A stretch of DNA of 64,000 bases from VRUE01 sp963705635 (GTDB taxonomy: Bacteria > Actinomycetota > Thermoleophilia > Solirubrobacterales > 70-9). Within the stretch, counting starts at the first letter, position 1; each line of letters opens with the position of its first letter. Positions 25,687 to 35,592 of this stretch are shown in pieces. Position numbers and translations under genes: made by a program. A model generated the notes under the pieces. That model ran no database searches and was not told the origin of the DNA. It worked only from the letters and a program-made list of their open reading frames with translations. The stretch is taken from positions 558,001-622,000 of the forward strand of contig CAVPKH010000001.1 of the NCBI GenBank assembly GCA_963705635.1, written 5' to 3'.

Positions 25687-27825
25687 TTACGCCTTCTCGG
25701 GCTCCGGCACCCCAGCCTCGCTGATCCCAAATCGCTCGTGCAGCCGCCGCAGCGGTTTCGGCGCCCACCAGTTCCATTTGCCCAGCAGCTCCATCAGCGA
25801 GGGAACCAGCAACGCTCGGATGATGCTGGCGTCGATCAGGACGGCCAGGGCGGTCCCGACGCCGTTCTCCTTGATGAAGATGATCTGGGAGGTGGCGAAG
25901 GCGAACATCGCGACGGCGAAGAGCAGGGCGGCGGCGGTGACGATGCGACCGGTGCGCTCGAGGCCGATCGCCACGGACTCGGAGTCCGAGGCGCCGTTGT
26001 CGCGCGCCTCCTTGATCCGCGAGAGCAGGAAGACGGCGTAGTCGGTTGAGAGGCCGAAGGCGACGGCGAAGAGCAGGATCGGCATCGTCTGCTCGATCGC
26101 CCCCGGGCTGCTGTAGTCGAGGAAGCCCTCCAGTCGCCCGTCCTGGAAGATCAGCACCAGCAGGCCGAAGACGGCGCTGAGGTTGAGGAAGTTCATCAGC
26201 AGCGACTTGATCGGCAGGATCACCGAGCCGGTCATCAGGAAGAGGATGGTCAGCGTTGCGATCACGATGATCGCCAGCACGATCGGCAGGTGGCTCACCA
26301 GGCTGCTCTGCAGGTCGACGAAGTCGGCCGTGGCGCCGCCGACGAGGATCGTCGTACCCTGCGGCGGGCGCAGATCGCGGATCTGTTTCACCGTCGTCTG
26401 ACTGGCCTCGGAGACGAACGGGTGACTGGAGACGACCTGGAGGGCCGTGACGCCGCCTTTCAGCGGCAGCGGCGGGTTGACTTCCGCCACTCCGCTGACC
26501 CGGCGGACCTGAGATGCGACCCGAGCGGCAGCCTGCGGCCCACCACCTTCGACGTCGATCCAGATCGGCGTCTCGCGGTAGGGCGGGAACTCGTTGCTGA
26601 CCGTCTCGTAGGCCTGGCGGGCGCTGGCCGACTTCGGCAGCACGGTTGGGTCGACGGTGTCGAACTTGATCCCGAAGAAGGGCAGGCCCATGACAATCAG
26701 CAACAACGCGCTGAAGGTCGCAACCGGCACCGGCCGGCGCATGATGAAGTGCGAGAGCCGGTACCAGAAGCCATGCTCGTCGGGCCTGGTCTCGGCCTCG
26801 GCGCGGCGGCGCAGGAAGCGCGGCGCCAGCGAGTTGACCCGGGTACCGAGCAGGGTCAGCACCGCCGGCAGCACGGTGAGCGAGATCAGCGCCGCGAAGA
26901 GGGCGACCAAGGCGCCGCCGAGGCCCATCGAGTAGAGGAAGCGCTGGGGGAAGACGAGCAGCGAGGCGAGTGCCGCCGAGACCGTCAGCGAGGAGAAGAA
27001 GACGGTGCGCCCGGCGGTCGCGAGCACGCGCCGCATCGCCGCCAGCCCCGGCCCGTCCACGGCGATCTCCTCGCGGTAGCGGGAGACGATGAAGAGGCTG
27101 TAGTCGATCGCCAGCCCCAGGCCCAGCGCCGTGGTCAGGTTGAGGGCAAAGATCGAGATCGAGCCGAATTCGCTGGCAACGCGGAGGATGAGGAAGGTGC
27201 CGACGATCGCCAGGCCGCCGATCATCAGCGGCAGCACCGAGGCGACGAGGCTGCGGAAGAAGAGCAGCGAGAGCAGGAAGAGCAGCGGGAAGGCGAGCAT
27301 CTCGGCCTTGCGCAGATCCTGCTCGACCTGCTTGTTGACCTGCTCCTGGGCGACCGCGGCGCCGCCGACGACAACGCCGGGCTTGGCGGACAGTTGATCG
27401 GCGATGTCGGCGCCGGCTTCCTGCCAGGCTTTGTCCTCGGTCGGTTTGAGGGCGATGGCGAAGTAGGTCGAGCGCCCGTCTTTGGAGACGAAGACGGGGG
27501 AGTGGGTGTCGTAGTAGCCGGTGACCGACTTGACATCGGCGCGGCGGCGCACGCTCGCCTCGAGCGCCTCGACTCGCTTCCGCGTAGCCGGCGCGGCGAC
27601 CGGCGCGTCGGTGACCACGGCGAGCACCGCCGGGATGCGCAGGCCGGCGTCGAAGAGACGGTCCTTCGCCTGCACCGTCTCGGTCGCCGGGTCGTCGGCG
27701 CCGTAGGGATCGAGGCGGTTGGCGACCGAGCCGCCGAGGGCGCCGGCGGCGAGGAAGAGGACGATGGCGAGGAGGCCAACGCGGCGGGCGTGACCGTCGG
27801 CGAGGCGGGCGAGGGCGTCGAACAT
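25687..27825 (-). CDS. MMPL/RND-family transporter
   Basis: Start ATG 27825 follows AAAAGGAG and overlaps the PadR gene's stop (ATGA), giving 712 residues. There are two sets of six membrane helices, each preceded by one helix and an external domain. A typical GLGLAIDYSLFIVSRYREE stretch lies in the first half and FGLSTDYAVFLLSRIKEARD in the second, holding the proton-relay Asp-Tyr pairs. MMPL proteins export lipids or hydrophobic compounds, or move small toxins out. It is transcribed with PadR, which probably represses it. Confidence 0.9.
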   Translation of the reverse strand: MFDALARLADGHARRVGLLAIVLFLAAGALGGSVANRLDPYGADDPATETVQAKDRLFDAGLRIPAVLAVVTDAPVAAPATRKRVEALEASVRRRADVKSVTGYYDTHSPVFVSKDGRSTYFAIALKPTEDKAWQEAGADIADQLSAKPGVVVGGAAVAQEQVNKQVEQDLRKAEMLAFPLLFLLSLLFFRSLVASVLPLMIGGLAIVGTFLILRVASEFGSISIFALNLTTALGLGLAIDYSLFIVSRYREEIAVDGPGLAAMRRVLATAGRTVFFSSLTVSAALASLLVFPQRFLYSMGLGGALVALFAALISLTVLPAVLTLLGTRVNSLAPRFLRRRAEAETRPDEHGFWYRLSHFIMRRPVPVATFSALLLIVMGLPFFGIKFDTVDPTVLPKSASARQAYETVSNEFPPYRETPIWIDVEGGGPQAAARVASQVRRVSGVAEVNPPLPLKGGVTALQVVSSHPFVSEASQTTVKQIRDLRPPQGTTILVGGATADFVDLQSSLVSHLPIVLAIIVIATLTILFLMTGSVILPIKSLLMNFLNLSAVFGLLVLIFQDGRLEGFLDYSSPGAIEQTMPILLFAVAFGLSTDYAVFLLSRIKEARDNGASDSESVAIGLERTGRIVTAAALLFAVAMFAFATSQIIFIKENGVGTALAVLIDASIIRALLVPSLMELLGKWNWWAPKPLRRLHERFGISEAGVPEPEKA

Positions 27826-28367
27826 CAGCTGCTCCTTTTGTCGGGAGCGGACTCGAGGAGGCGTGCCTCCATCCGCTCGCACCAGTCTGCGAACCACTCG
27901 TTGAACTCGATTCCCCCCTGCAGCACCATCAGCGAGAAGGGGTCCTTCTCCAAGGCCTTTGGTTCCATGCCACGCAGCTGGGCGGCGAGCTCGAGCCGCA
28001 TCGCCCGCATCGCCCGCAGCGTCGCCACCGCGTCCTCGCGCGGCAGCACGTCGGCAAAGAACAGTTTCAGCAGCCCTTCTTCGCGCATCTCCGTGGTCTG
28101 CGGTGGCTGGCGCAACCAGTCCACCAGCTCCGCTTCGCCGTCGGCGGTGATCGCGTAGACGGTGCGCTTGCGCTCACCGCGCGGGGCGTCGATTCCCTCG
28201 ACCAGCCCCGCCTCGGAGAGCCTTTTCAGCTCTGGATAGATCTGCCCGTAGCTGGCCGCCCAGAAGAACCGGGTCGAGTCGTCAACCGCCGCCTTGATCT
28301 CGTAGCCCGAGCGAGACTCGCGGCTGACCATGCCGAGGATCACGTAGGCGGTCGGGCTCAGCTCCAT
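27825..28367 (-). CDS. PadR-family transcriptional regulator
   Basis: The 180-residue protein has the PadR winged helix at residues 1-80 (AYVILGMVSRESRSGYEIK and FWAASYGQIYPELKRLSEAGLV). A C-terminal helical dimerisation arm follows at ~95-170. PadR proteins usually repress neighbouring exporter genes and release when they bind a compound. A perfect inverted repeat lies 6 nt upstream of its start (28374-28396). The gene is directly upstream of the MMPL exporter with a 1-base overlap, so autorepression of the pair is likely. Confidence 0.9.
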   Translation of the reverse strand: MELSPTAYVILGMVSRESRSGYEIKAAVDDSTRFFWAASYGQIYPELKRLSEAGLVEGIDAPRGERKRTVYAITADGEAELVDWLRQPPQTTEMREEGLLKLFFADVLPREDAVATLRAMRAMRLELAAQLRGMEPKALEKDPFSLMVLQGGIEFNEWFADWCERMEARLLESAPDKRSS

Positions 28368-28373
28368 CGGCCC

Positions 28374-28396
28374 AGATATATCTCTCCGATATATCT
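28374..28396 (-). promoter_or_regulatory. Predicted PadR operator
   Basis: AGATATATC and GATATATCT form a perfect 9-bp inverted repeat with a 5-nt spacer, just upstream of padR. It is AT-rich in an otherwise GC-rich region, as expected of a PadR binding site that covers the promoter. Confidence 0.75.
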
Positions 28397-28484
28397 AGAA
28401 GTGTGATGTGGGCCACGTAGGGAGCTACTGCTATTCTTATTCGGGATTCACCATAAAATTTCATATCTAAATCTAGGTAGATCA

Positions 28485-28781
28485 ATGCCCTTGATTGATA
28501 CAAAAGAGCTTATGTCCATTTCCGACGCCGGTAAGGCGGGCATCTCTGCGCTTGTCAAGGCGGCCGAGCAGGGGGAGAAGCGGGTGCTGATGCGAAACAG
28601 CAAGCCCGTCGCGGCAATCGTCAGCATTGACGCGCTTGAACGTACCGAGGAGCTTGAGGAGCGTCTTCTGGATGTCTCACTTGCCCTCACCCGCCTTCTC
28701 ACCGCCAGCGAGCGGCGGCATTCCCTCGACGACGTACTCGACCGCTTTGGATTCACCCGCGACGAGCTGGAAGAAGGCTAG
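28485..28781 (+). CDS. Phd/YefM-like antitoxin
   Basis: This 98-residue protein starts at ATG 28485 after CTAGGTAG. The N-terminal half has the Phd/YefM pattern: DTKELMSISDAGKAGISALVK followed by a KRVLMRNSKPVAAIVSIDALE strand pair. The C-terminal part is acidic and helical and would wrap the toxin. It is followed 5 nt later by a RelE-type toxin. The upstream AT-rich DNA (28396-28484) contains ATCTA/TAGAT half-sites that could be its own operator. Confidence 0.8.
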   Translation: MPLIDTKELMSISDAGKAGISALVKAAEQGEKRVLMRNSKPVAAIVSIDALERTEELEERLLDVSLALTRLLTASERRHSLDDVLDRFGFTRDELEEG

Positions 28782-28786
28782 GTTGC

Positions 28787-29194
28787 ATGTCAGTGCGGGT
28801 CGAGCTGATAGACGATGCCATCGCCGACCTCGCCAAGCACAGCGAGAGCGGCAAGCTCAAGGCCTTCTTCAAGAAGCTCTTGGAGATCGAAGCCAAAGGC
28901 TCCCAAGCCGGCGAACCACTTGGCCGAGATCTCGTCGGCTGGCGCAAGATCACTGTCGGGCATCGAGACTGGCGCATCGTCTTCCGCGTCGACAAGGCCG
29001 AGACCGTGGCAACGGTTTGCGTGATCGGGGATAGGGATGACGGGGCCTGCTACGAAGAGGCGAAGAAGAGGGCCGACCACGTCGACAACGCCGATGCGGC
29101 GAGCCTCGCCGAATCGATGATGGAGCTGTTCGGCAGCCGCAAGGAACGCAAGGCCGCCCAGAGGCTCCGGGCGGCGGAATCAGCAAAGAACTGA
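28787..29194 (+). CDS. RelE/ParE-superfamily toxin
   Basis: The 135-residue product has a RelE-like core at residues 1-85: VRVELIDDAIADLAKH, then a helix pair, then GEPLGRDLVGWRKITVGHRDWRIVFRV and a final TVCVIGDRDDGACYEEAKKR strand-helix. The WRKI..GHRDWRIVF pattern is that of ribosome-dependent mRNA endonucleases of this family. A helical ~45-residue C-terminal tail is extra. It is paired with the antitoxin upstream. Activity cannot be judged from sequence alone. Confidence 0.8.
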   Translation: MSVRVELIDDAIADLAKHSESGKLKAFFKKLLEIEAKGSQAGEPLGRDLVGWRKITVGHRDWRIVFRVDKAETVATVCVIGDRDDGACYEEAKKRADHVDNADAASLAESMMELFGSRKERKAAQRLRAAESAKN

Positions 29195-29203
29195 GGACAC
29201 GAG

Positions 29204-29437
29204 ATGCCGATTGACCAGAGCAAGATGGGCCAGGTGGTTACCGCCCAGATGGAGGCGCTGGAAGCGGACTACGGCGAGGACTGTCAGATCGGCGACGTCT
29301 GCACGATCGTCGAGGTCGTCGGGCCCCACGGCTCACACGTCAGGGTGCGGACCAGCGACATGCGCCCCCACATGGCCCTCGGCCTGATTCGCATGGCCGA
29401 GCACGCGATGCTCGGCAACCTCGGCGGCTCCGAGTAG
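29204..29437 (+). CDS. Small uncharacterised protein downstream of toxin-antitoxin
   Basis: This is a 77-residue protein from ATG 29204 with GAGGA upstream, 9 nt after the toxin gene. It has an N-terminal helix (MGQVVTAQMEALEADYGED), a beta segment (IGDVCTIVEVVGPHGSHVRVRTS) and a C-terminal helix. No family is recognised. Its position suggests one transcript with the toxin-antitoxin genes. Confidence 0.6.
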   Translation: MPIDQSKMGQVVTAQMEALEADYGEDCQIGDVCTIVEVVGPHGSHVRVRTSDMRPHMALGLIRMAEHAMLGNLGGSE

Positions 29438-29486
29438 TCCTGCGCGCGACTCGCGCGTTCTCGACTTCACAACCGCGCGGGGCAAA

Positions 29487-29717
29487 GTGGTCGGCTATTC
29501 GATCCTGCTTCTTCTCCCAACTGCCGGAGGCACTGAGACGATTCGGGTCTTCGACAGCGCGCATGGATACAACGAGATGCATCGCTACACCAGGCTCGCC
29601 GGGAAACAGGATGGGAAGGAGTTTCACAGCGGTACCCTTGCCGAAGGAATGCGCGCCGCGATCGATGCGATCACGCGGAGTCATCTCGAAATGATCGAGG
29701 GCTGGAGGGGGCGATGA
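29487..29717 (+). CDS. Small protein with conserved HGYNEMHRYT segment
   Basis: The 76-residue protein is read from GTG 29487; the start is uncertain because the frame stays open upstream and similar proteins often begin earlier. It contains VRF-like strands (GYSILLLLPTAGG), the segment DSAHGYNEMHRYTR, and GTLAEGMRAAIDAITRSHLEMIEGW. I have the impression of a recurrent small actinobacterial family but cannot name it. It overlaps the next gene by 4 nt. Confidence 0.6.
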   Translation: MVGYSILLLLPTAGGTETIRVFDSAHGYNEMHRYTRLAGKQDGKEFHSGTLAEGMRAAIDAITRSHLEMIEGWRGR

Positions 29718-30019
29718 GCCGGCACCACCGAATGGAGAGCACGCTTGGCCAGGGTGAGTCCCCGGCTGGCAAGTTGATGGACGAGGCCATTGGGTTGGCT
29801 ATAGACGAAGAATCACCGTACCCCGAACAGGCCCTTTTCCTCGATGCCAATACTCCCCATGCCGATCGCGAAATGAAGCGTGCCGCCCGCGAGGGATATT
29901 CCATAGTTCTCGTCTCCCCCGATGGCGATGTCCAGATCGTCGCGCCGGAGGAGGTCGTCCCCCTTGCCGAGATAGGCGCCCCGACTACGGCTAGCCCAGC
30001 TCGGCGACCAGAGTGCTGA
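29714..30019 (+). CDS. Small uncharacterised protein paired with the preceding gene
   Basis: The 101-residue protein starts at ATG 29714 in the stop of its neighbour (ATGA), implying coupled translation. An N-terminal acidic helical region is followed by FLDANTPHADREMKRAAREGYSIVLVSPDG, described by its ends, and a strand ending IVAPEEVVPL. There are no catalytic motifs. The tight pairing suggests a two-component module such as toxin-antitoxin, though nothing in the sequence proves that. Confidence 0.6.
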   Translation: MSRHHRMESTLGQGESPAGKLMDEAIGLAIDEESPYPEQALFLDANTPHADREMKRAAREGYSIVLVSPDGDVQIVAPEEVVPLAEIGAPTTASPARRPEC

Positions 30020-30106
30020 CCAACTGCCGGCCGTGCCCGGCTCCAGGTTGAGCGCAGATCTGCACGGCTGCGGCGGCCCTTTGGGGCCGACTATCCTCAA
30101 CCGTCT

Positions 30107-31397
<1,291 letters not shown>

Positions 31398-31408
<11 letters not shown>

Positions 31409-31922
31409 CCAAGATCAGATCGCAATAGCTGCCGGCGACCAGGTCGGCGTCGTCGATCTGGAACGCCTCGCGCAGCCGCTGGACCTTGCCTGCCTCTGAC
31501 GAGAGGTCGGAGCCGGGGGTCGCGACCGCCTCGAGCTCGAGGAAGTTGCCCAGGCCATCGACTTGGTCGAGATGGAGGCGCGCGCCCCGCCAGAGGAAGA
31601 GCTGGCGCTGCTTCGCAACCACGGCCACCGTGCCGAGCGTTTCCGAGAGGGCCGCGATCAGCTCCTCCGCCTGCTTGACCTCGACGATCCGGTAACGGCT
31701 CTCGCGGCTCTCCTCTCGATCCGGTCGCGAATAGGCGATCAGCTGCGCTGGGTTGCCCTGCTCCTCCCGCAGCTTCAGCCGGCCGATTGGCACCTCGAAG
31801 TAGGTATCGCGTTGGGTCAACACGCCAAGCGGCTCGGCGCCCAGGCTCGCGCAGGTCGCCAGCGAGCGAGCCCGGTCGGCATCCCGCGCCTTCAGCTCGA
31901 TGTTTCGCCGCGGCCCACCGAT
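31398..31922 (-). CDS. CYTH-domain protein (class IV adenylate cyclase-like)
   Basis: Homology-like sequence begins with PRRNIELKARDADRA, the ExExK-type N-terminal motif of CYTH enzymes. It continues through GVLTQRDTYFEVPIGRLKLRE and YRIVEVKQAEEL to the end, ~174 codons. In that frame there is no ATG, GTG or TTG between the upstream TAG and the motif; an ATC at 31922 is the first plausible codon. A TTG at 31823 would remove the motif. CYTH proteins act on triphosphates (cAMP formation, thiamine triphosphate or inorganic triphosphate). The start is therefore unsettled: a rare start codon, a base change or a sequence error. Confidence 0.65.
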
Positions 31923-31992
31923 GCGCGCAGACTAGCCCTCGGGTGGGCGGTCGAACGGCCCGCGCGGCGTTCGCTTCGTCATACTCGATCCA

Positions 31993-33025
31993 ATGGCGGG
32001 CGACCGTTACAGAGTCGGGGTTTTGGGCGCCACCGGCGCCGTCGGATCGACCATCCTCGAGGTGCTTGCGGAACGCGATTTTCCCGCCGCCGAGGTGGTC
32101 CCGTTCGCCTCCGAGCGCTCGGCTGGGCGCGAGATCGGGTGGAACGGTTCGGTGCTCAACTGCAGGCCGCTGAGCCCGGAGACGATCCAGGGGCTCGACG
32201 TCGTGCTCTCCTCGGCCGGGGGGACGGTCAGCGCCGAGTGGGCGCCCCAACTCGTTGAAGCGGGCGCCGTCGTCGTCGACAACACCAGCTACTGGCGCAT
32301 GCACGAGGACGTGCCGCTGGTCGTCGCCGGGGTCAACCCCGACGCGGCCGACGCCCACAAGGGCATCGTCGCCAACCCCAACTGCACGACGATGGTGGCG
32401 ATGATGGCGCTGGCGCCGATCCACCGCGCGGTCGGCCTCGAGCGCCTCGTCGTCTCCACCTACCAGGCGGTCTCGGGCACCGGCCAGCGGGCGATAGAGG
32501 AGCTGCAGGCGCAGTCGCGCGCGGTCCTGGCCGGGGAGGACGTGCCGGCGCCGGAGATCTACCCCCACCGGATCGCCTTCAACGTGCTGCCCCAGGTCGA
32601 GGTCTTCATGGACGGTGACGACTTATACGACCGAGGAGCGCAAGGTGATGGCGGAGACGCGCAAGATCCTCGAGATCGGCGAGGAGGTGGCGATCTCCGC
32701 CACCTGCGCCCGCGTGCCGGTGGTCAGCGGCCACTCCGAGTCGGTCAACGTGCGCACCCGCGAGGACCTCTCGCCGGACGATTGCCGCGCCCTGCTCGCC
32801 GACGCCCCGGGCGTGATCGTCGTCGACGATCCCGCCGCCGGCGCCTACCCGATGGCGATCGACGCCGCCGGCCAAGACGACGTCCTCGTCGGCCGCATCC
32901 GCCGCGATCCCGACCAGGAGCGCACCCTCAACCTCTGGGTCGCCGGCGACAACCTGCGCAAGGGCGCCGCGACCAACGCGGTCCAGGTTGCGGAGCTGCT
33001 CATAGAGCGGAACCTGCTGGGATAG
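31993..33025 (+). pseudogene. asd: Aspartate-semialdehyde dehydrogenase, one frameshift
   Basis: The enzyme makes aspartate semialdehyde from aspartyl phosphate. From ATG 31993 the NADP-binding GATGAVGSTILEVL and the active-site Cys in VANPNCTTMVAM are present. Near 32623, within GACGACTTATACGACC, one extra T shifts the frame. Sequence continues in the new frame as YTTEERKVMAETRKIL, the active-site RVPVVSGHSESV and a normal C-terminus ending at 33025. Removing one T gives a ~343-residue protein of normal length. The gene is usually essential, so error in the sequence is likelier than true loss. Confidence 0.88.
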
Positions 33026-33026
33026 A

Positions 33027-33068
33027 TTTCCCCACAACGTGGGGGATATTTCCCCACAACGTGGTAAA
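33027..33068 (+). promoter_or_regulatory. Twin operator-like repeats before DUF4143 ATPase gene
   Basis: Two copies of a ~20-bp unit, TTTCCCCACAACGTGGGGGA (33027-33046) and TTTCCCCACAACGTGGTAAA (33049-33068), lie between the asd stop and ATG 33077. Each contains CCCCAC/GTGG arms around AAC. Their helical phase (22-bp spacing) and position right at the start suggest autoregulation. Confidence 0.7.
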
Positions 33069-33076
33069 TTGTTCCC

Positions 33077-34303
33077 ATGATTGAACGTGCCCTGACGGGT
33101 CGATTGCTGGCGGCGCTTGCTGACACGCCCGTCGTGACCTTGATCGGGGGACGCCAGACCGGAAAGAGCACGCTTGTGATGAGCCTTGCCGAGCAGGGCC
33201 ATCCGGCGGAGTACGTCACGCTGGATGACCCCACCGAGCTGGCGGGGGCTCGCAACGATCCGCTCACCTTCGTCGATCGCTTCGAGGGCCCGGTGGTTTT
33301 CGACGAGATCCAGCGAGCCCCCGAGCTCCTCCTGCCGATCAAGGCTGCCGTAGATCGGGACCGCCGCCCGGGGCGCTTCCTCCTCACCGGCTCGGCGAAC
33401 GTGCTCTTCGCGCCTTCGGTCGCCGAGGCTCTTGCCGGACGCATGGAGGTGCTGACGCTCTGGCCATTCTCGACCGCCGAGATCGAGGGACGGCCTGGGG
33501 GTGGGATCGTCGACCTGCTGTTCGCCGACGAGCCACGGCCACCAGCCGCGGAGCTGAGCGTGGAGAAGTTGGTTTCCCGCCTCCTCGCCGGTGGTTATCC
33601 GGAGGCAGTTGCGCGGAAGGACAGCGAGCGGCGGAGTCAATGGTTCTCGAGCTACCTGAACACGATCCTCGAGCGCGATATCCGGGGGATGGCAGACATT
33701 GAGCGCCTGGAGCAGCTTCCAGCCCTGCTGACCGCAATCGCCTTGCGCGCCCGGGGCCCACTCAACAAGAGTGGCCTGAGCCAGGACCTTGGCATCCCGA
33801 ACAGCTCGATCGATCGATACGTGGCGCTGCTGGCCCGTGTCTTCCTGCTGCGCCGATTTGGGGCCTGGCACAACCGCCTTGGCCCGCGGCTGGTCAAGGG
33901 CCCGAAGCTGCTGGTCAGCGATGTCGGCTTGCTTTGCCAATTGCTCCGCGCTGACCGCGGGCGATTGCTCGAGGACGACGCATTGCGCGGCTTGGTGCTC
34001 GAGAGCTATGTGGGAATGGAGCTGGTCAAGGCGGTAGGAGTGGCCGGTGGCGAGAGCGATGTCATGCACTACCGGACCACCAAGGGCACGGAGGTCGACT
34101 TCTTGGTTGAAGCTGCCGACGGCCGGGTGGTCGGAATCGAGGTGAAGGGCGCACGCAGCGTCGATGCGCGTGACTTCCGGCGATTTGAGCGCCTTGAGCA
34201 GAGCCTTGGAGAGCGGTTCGTCCGCGGGGTTGTTCTTTACATGGGTGAGCGTGCGGTGACTTTTGGCGAGCGACTCAGCGCCTGGCCGATTGGCCTGGTC
34301 TAG
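33077..34303 (+). CDS. AAA ATPase with DUF4143 domain
   Basis: The 408-residue protein has Walker A GGRQTGKST at residues ~24-32, Walker B PVVFDEIQRAPELL, and the sensor stretch RFLLTGSANVLF. A C-terminal DUF4143-type region with winged-helix and nuclease-like fold follows, shown by HYRTTKGTEVDFLVEAADG and GIEVKGARSVDARDF. The D/E-x-K arrangement resembles PD-(D/E)XK enzymes. Such ATPases are widespread, often acquired by transfer, and of uncertain role. The gene is 51 nt downstream of asd. Confidence 0.88.
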   Translation: MIERALTGRLLAALADTPVVTLIGGRQTGKSTLVMSLAEQGHPAEYVTLDDPTELAGARNDPLTFVDRFEGPVVFDEIQRAPELLLPIKAAVDRDRRPGRFLLTGSANVLFAPSVAEALAGRMEVLTLWPFSTAEIEGRPGGGIVDLLFADEPRPPAAELSVEKLVSRLLAGGYPEAVARKDSERRSQWFSSYLNTILERDIRGMADIERLEQLPALLTAIALRARGPLNKSGLSQDLGIPNSSIDRYVALLARVFLLRRFGAWHNRLGPRLVKGPKLLVSDVGLLCQLLRADRGRLLEDDALRGLVLESYVGMELVKAVGVAGGESDVMHYRTTKGTEVDFLVEAADGRVVGIEVKGARSVDARDFRRFERLEQSLGERFVRGVVLYMGERAVTFGERLSAWPIGLV

Positions 34304-34315
34304 GTTCCAACTCTG

Positions 34316-35521
34316 ATGGGAATCGGTTTCGGCGACGGGGTGCTGATCTTCGGGGGGCTGCTGACTTTGGTCGCGGCCCTCTCGGGGGTGATGAAGGGCA
34401 CCGTGCTCTCGGCCTCGGTGCTGTCGGTGGCGCTGGGGGTCGTCCTCGCCGCCGTCGGCGTGGTCGACATCGACCCGAAATCCGAGTCGATCGTCGAGCT
34501 GGTCGAGCTGGCGCTGATCCTCACCCTCTTCTCCGACGGCATGTTCGTCGAGCGCGAGCTGCTGCGCCGCCACTGGAGCCCGGTGGCGCGGGCGCTGGTG
34601 ATCGCGATGCCGATCACGATGGCGCTGCTCGGGCTGGCCGCCAAGGCGCTATTCCCCGATCTCAGTTGGGCGGAGGCGCTGCTGCTGGCGGCGGTGCTCT
34701 CGCCAACCGATCCGGTCGTCACCTCGGCGGTCGTCACCTCGCGGATCGTGCCCGCTTCCGTCCGCCACACGCTCAACCTCGAGTCCGGCCTCAACGACGG
34801 CCTCGCCCTGCCCTTCGTCCTCTTCTTCCTCGTCCTCGCCGGCCCCGGTGGAGACCCGGGCGGCGAAGCGGCGAAGCTGGTCGGCGAGGCACTCTTCGGA
34901 GCCGCGGTCGGCGTCGGGCTGGGGACTCTCGGCGGCCGCCTTCATCACCACCTGCCCGGCGGCGGGCTCACCACCCGCTACGAGGGGATCTACGCGGTCG
35001 GCATCGCCCTCTTCGCCTTCGGCCTCGCCGAAGTGACGATCGGCAACGGCCTGATCGCCGCCTTCGTCTGCGGCATCGCGATGGCGGCGACCGAGCGCGA
35101 CGTCCCCGAGGGCTTCGTCGAGTTCGCCGAGAACGCCAGCGCGATCCTGCAGGTGCTCACCTTCTTCGTCTTCGGCGCCCTGATCGTCGCCACCGGCTTC
35201 CACCACAGCGTTCCGCCGCTGGTCCTCTTCGTCGTCTTCGCCCTGATCGTCGCCCGCCCGCTGGCGGTGATGCTCTCCTTCATCAAAACCGGCATCCCAC
35301 GCCCGCAGAAGCTCTTCATGGCCTGGTTCGGACCCAAGGGCGTCGCCTCGATGCTCTTCGCCCTCTTCGTGCTCAAGTCCGACGTCGGCGAAGCCAACCT
35401 GATCTTCGACATCGCCTCGATAGCGATCATCGCCTCGATCGCCGCCCACGGCCTGACCGACACCGTAGGCGCCCAATGGCTGGCCCGCCGCGTCGGCCTC
35501 TCAGCAGATTCTCGCCCCTGA
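34316..35521 (+). CDS. Na+/H+ antiporter, CPA1 (NhaP-like)
   Basis: The 401-residue membrane protein has ~12 helices. The CPA1 signatures are present: FSDGMFVERELLR, the ion-binding LSPTDPVVTSAV and NLESGLNDGLALPFV. It exchanges Na+ or K+ for H+ at the cytoplasmic membrane. There is no large cytoplasmic C-terminal tail. It starts at ATG 34316, 12 nt after the ATPase stop, in the same direction; the functional link is unclear. Confidence 0.9.
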   Translation: MGIGFGDGVLIFGGLLTLVAALSGVMKGTVLSASVLSVALGVVLAAVGVVDIDPKSESIVELVELALILTLFSDGMFVERELLRRHWSPVARALVIAMPITMALLGLAAKALFPDLSWAEALLLAAVLSPTDPVVTSAVVTSRIVPASVRHTLNLESGLNDGLALPFVLFFLVLAGPGGDPGGEAAKLVGEALFGAAVGVGLGTLGGRLHHHLPGGGLTTRYEGIYAVGIALFAFGLAEVTIGNGLIAAFVCGIAMAATERDVPEGFVEFAENASAILQVLTFFVFGALIVATGFHHSVPPLVLFVVFALIVARPLAVMLSFIKTGIPRPQKLFMAWFGPKGVASMLFALFVLKSDVGEANLIFDIASIAIIASIAAHGLTDTVGAQWLARRVGLSADSRP

Positions 35522-35592
35522 GAAGTCAGCTATCCGTCCGGCACACTTCCGCGCGCCACACGTAACATTTTGTCCGCTAGCCTAGGCTGACG

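Noticed and set aside
25249..25730. Overlapping frames of 80-170 codons between 25.2 and 25.7 kb on both strands
   Set aside because: They are produced by the GC-rich repeats; none has a ribosome-binding site or recognisable domain.
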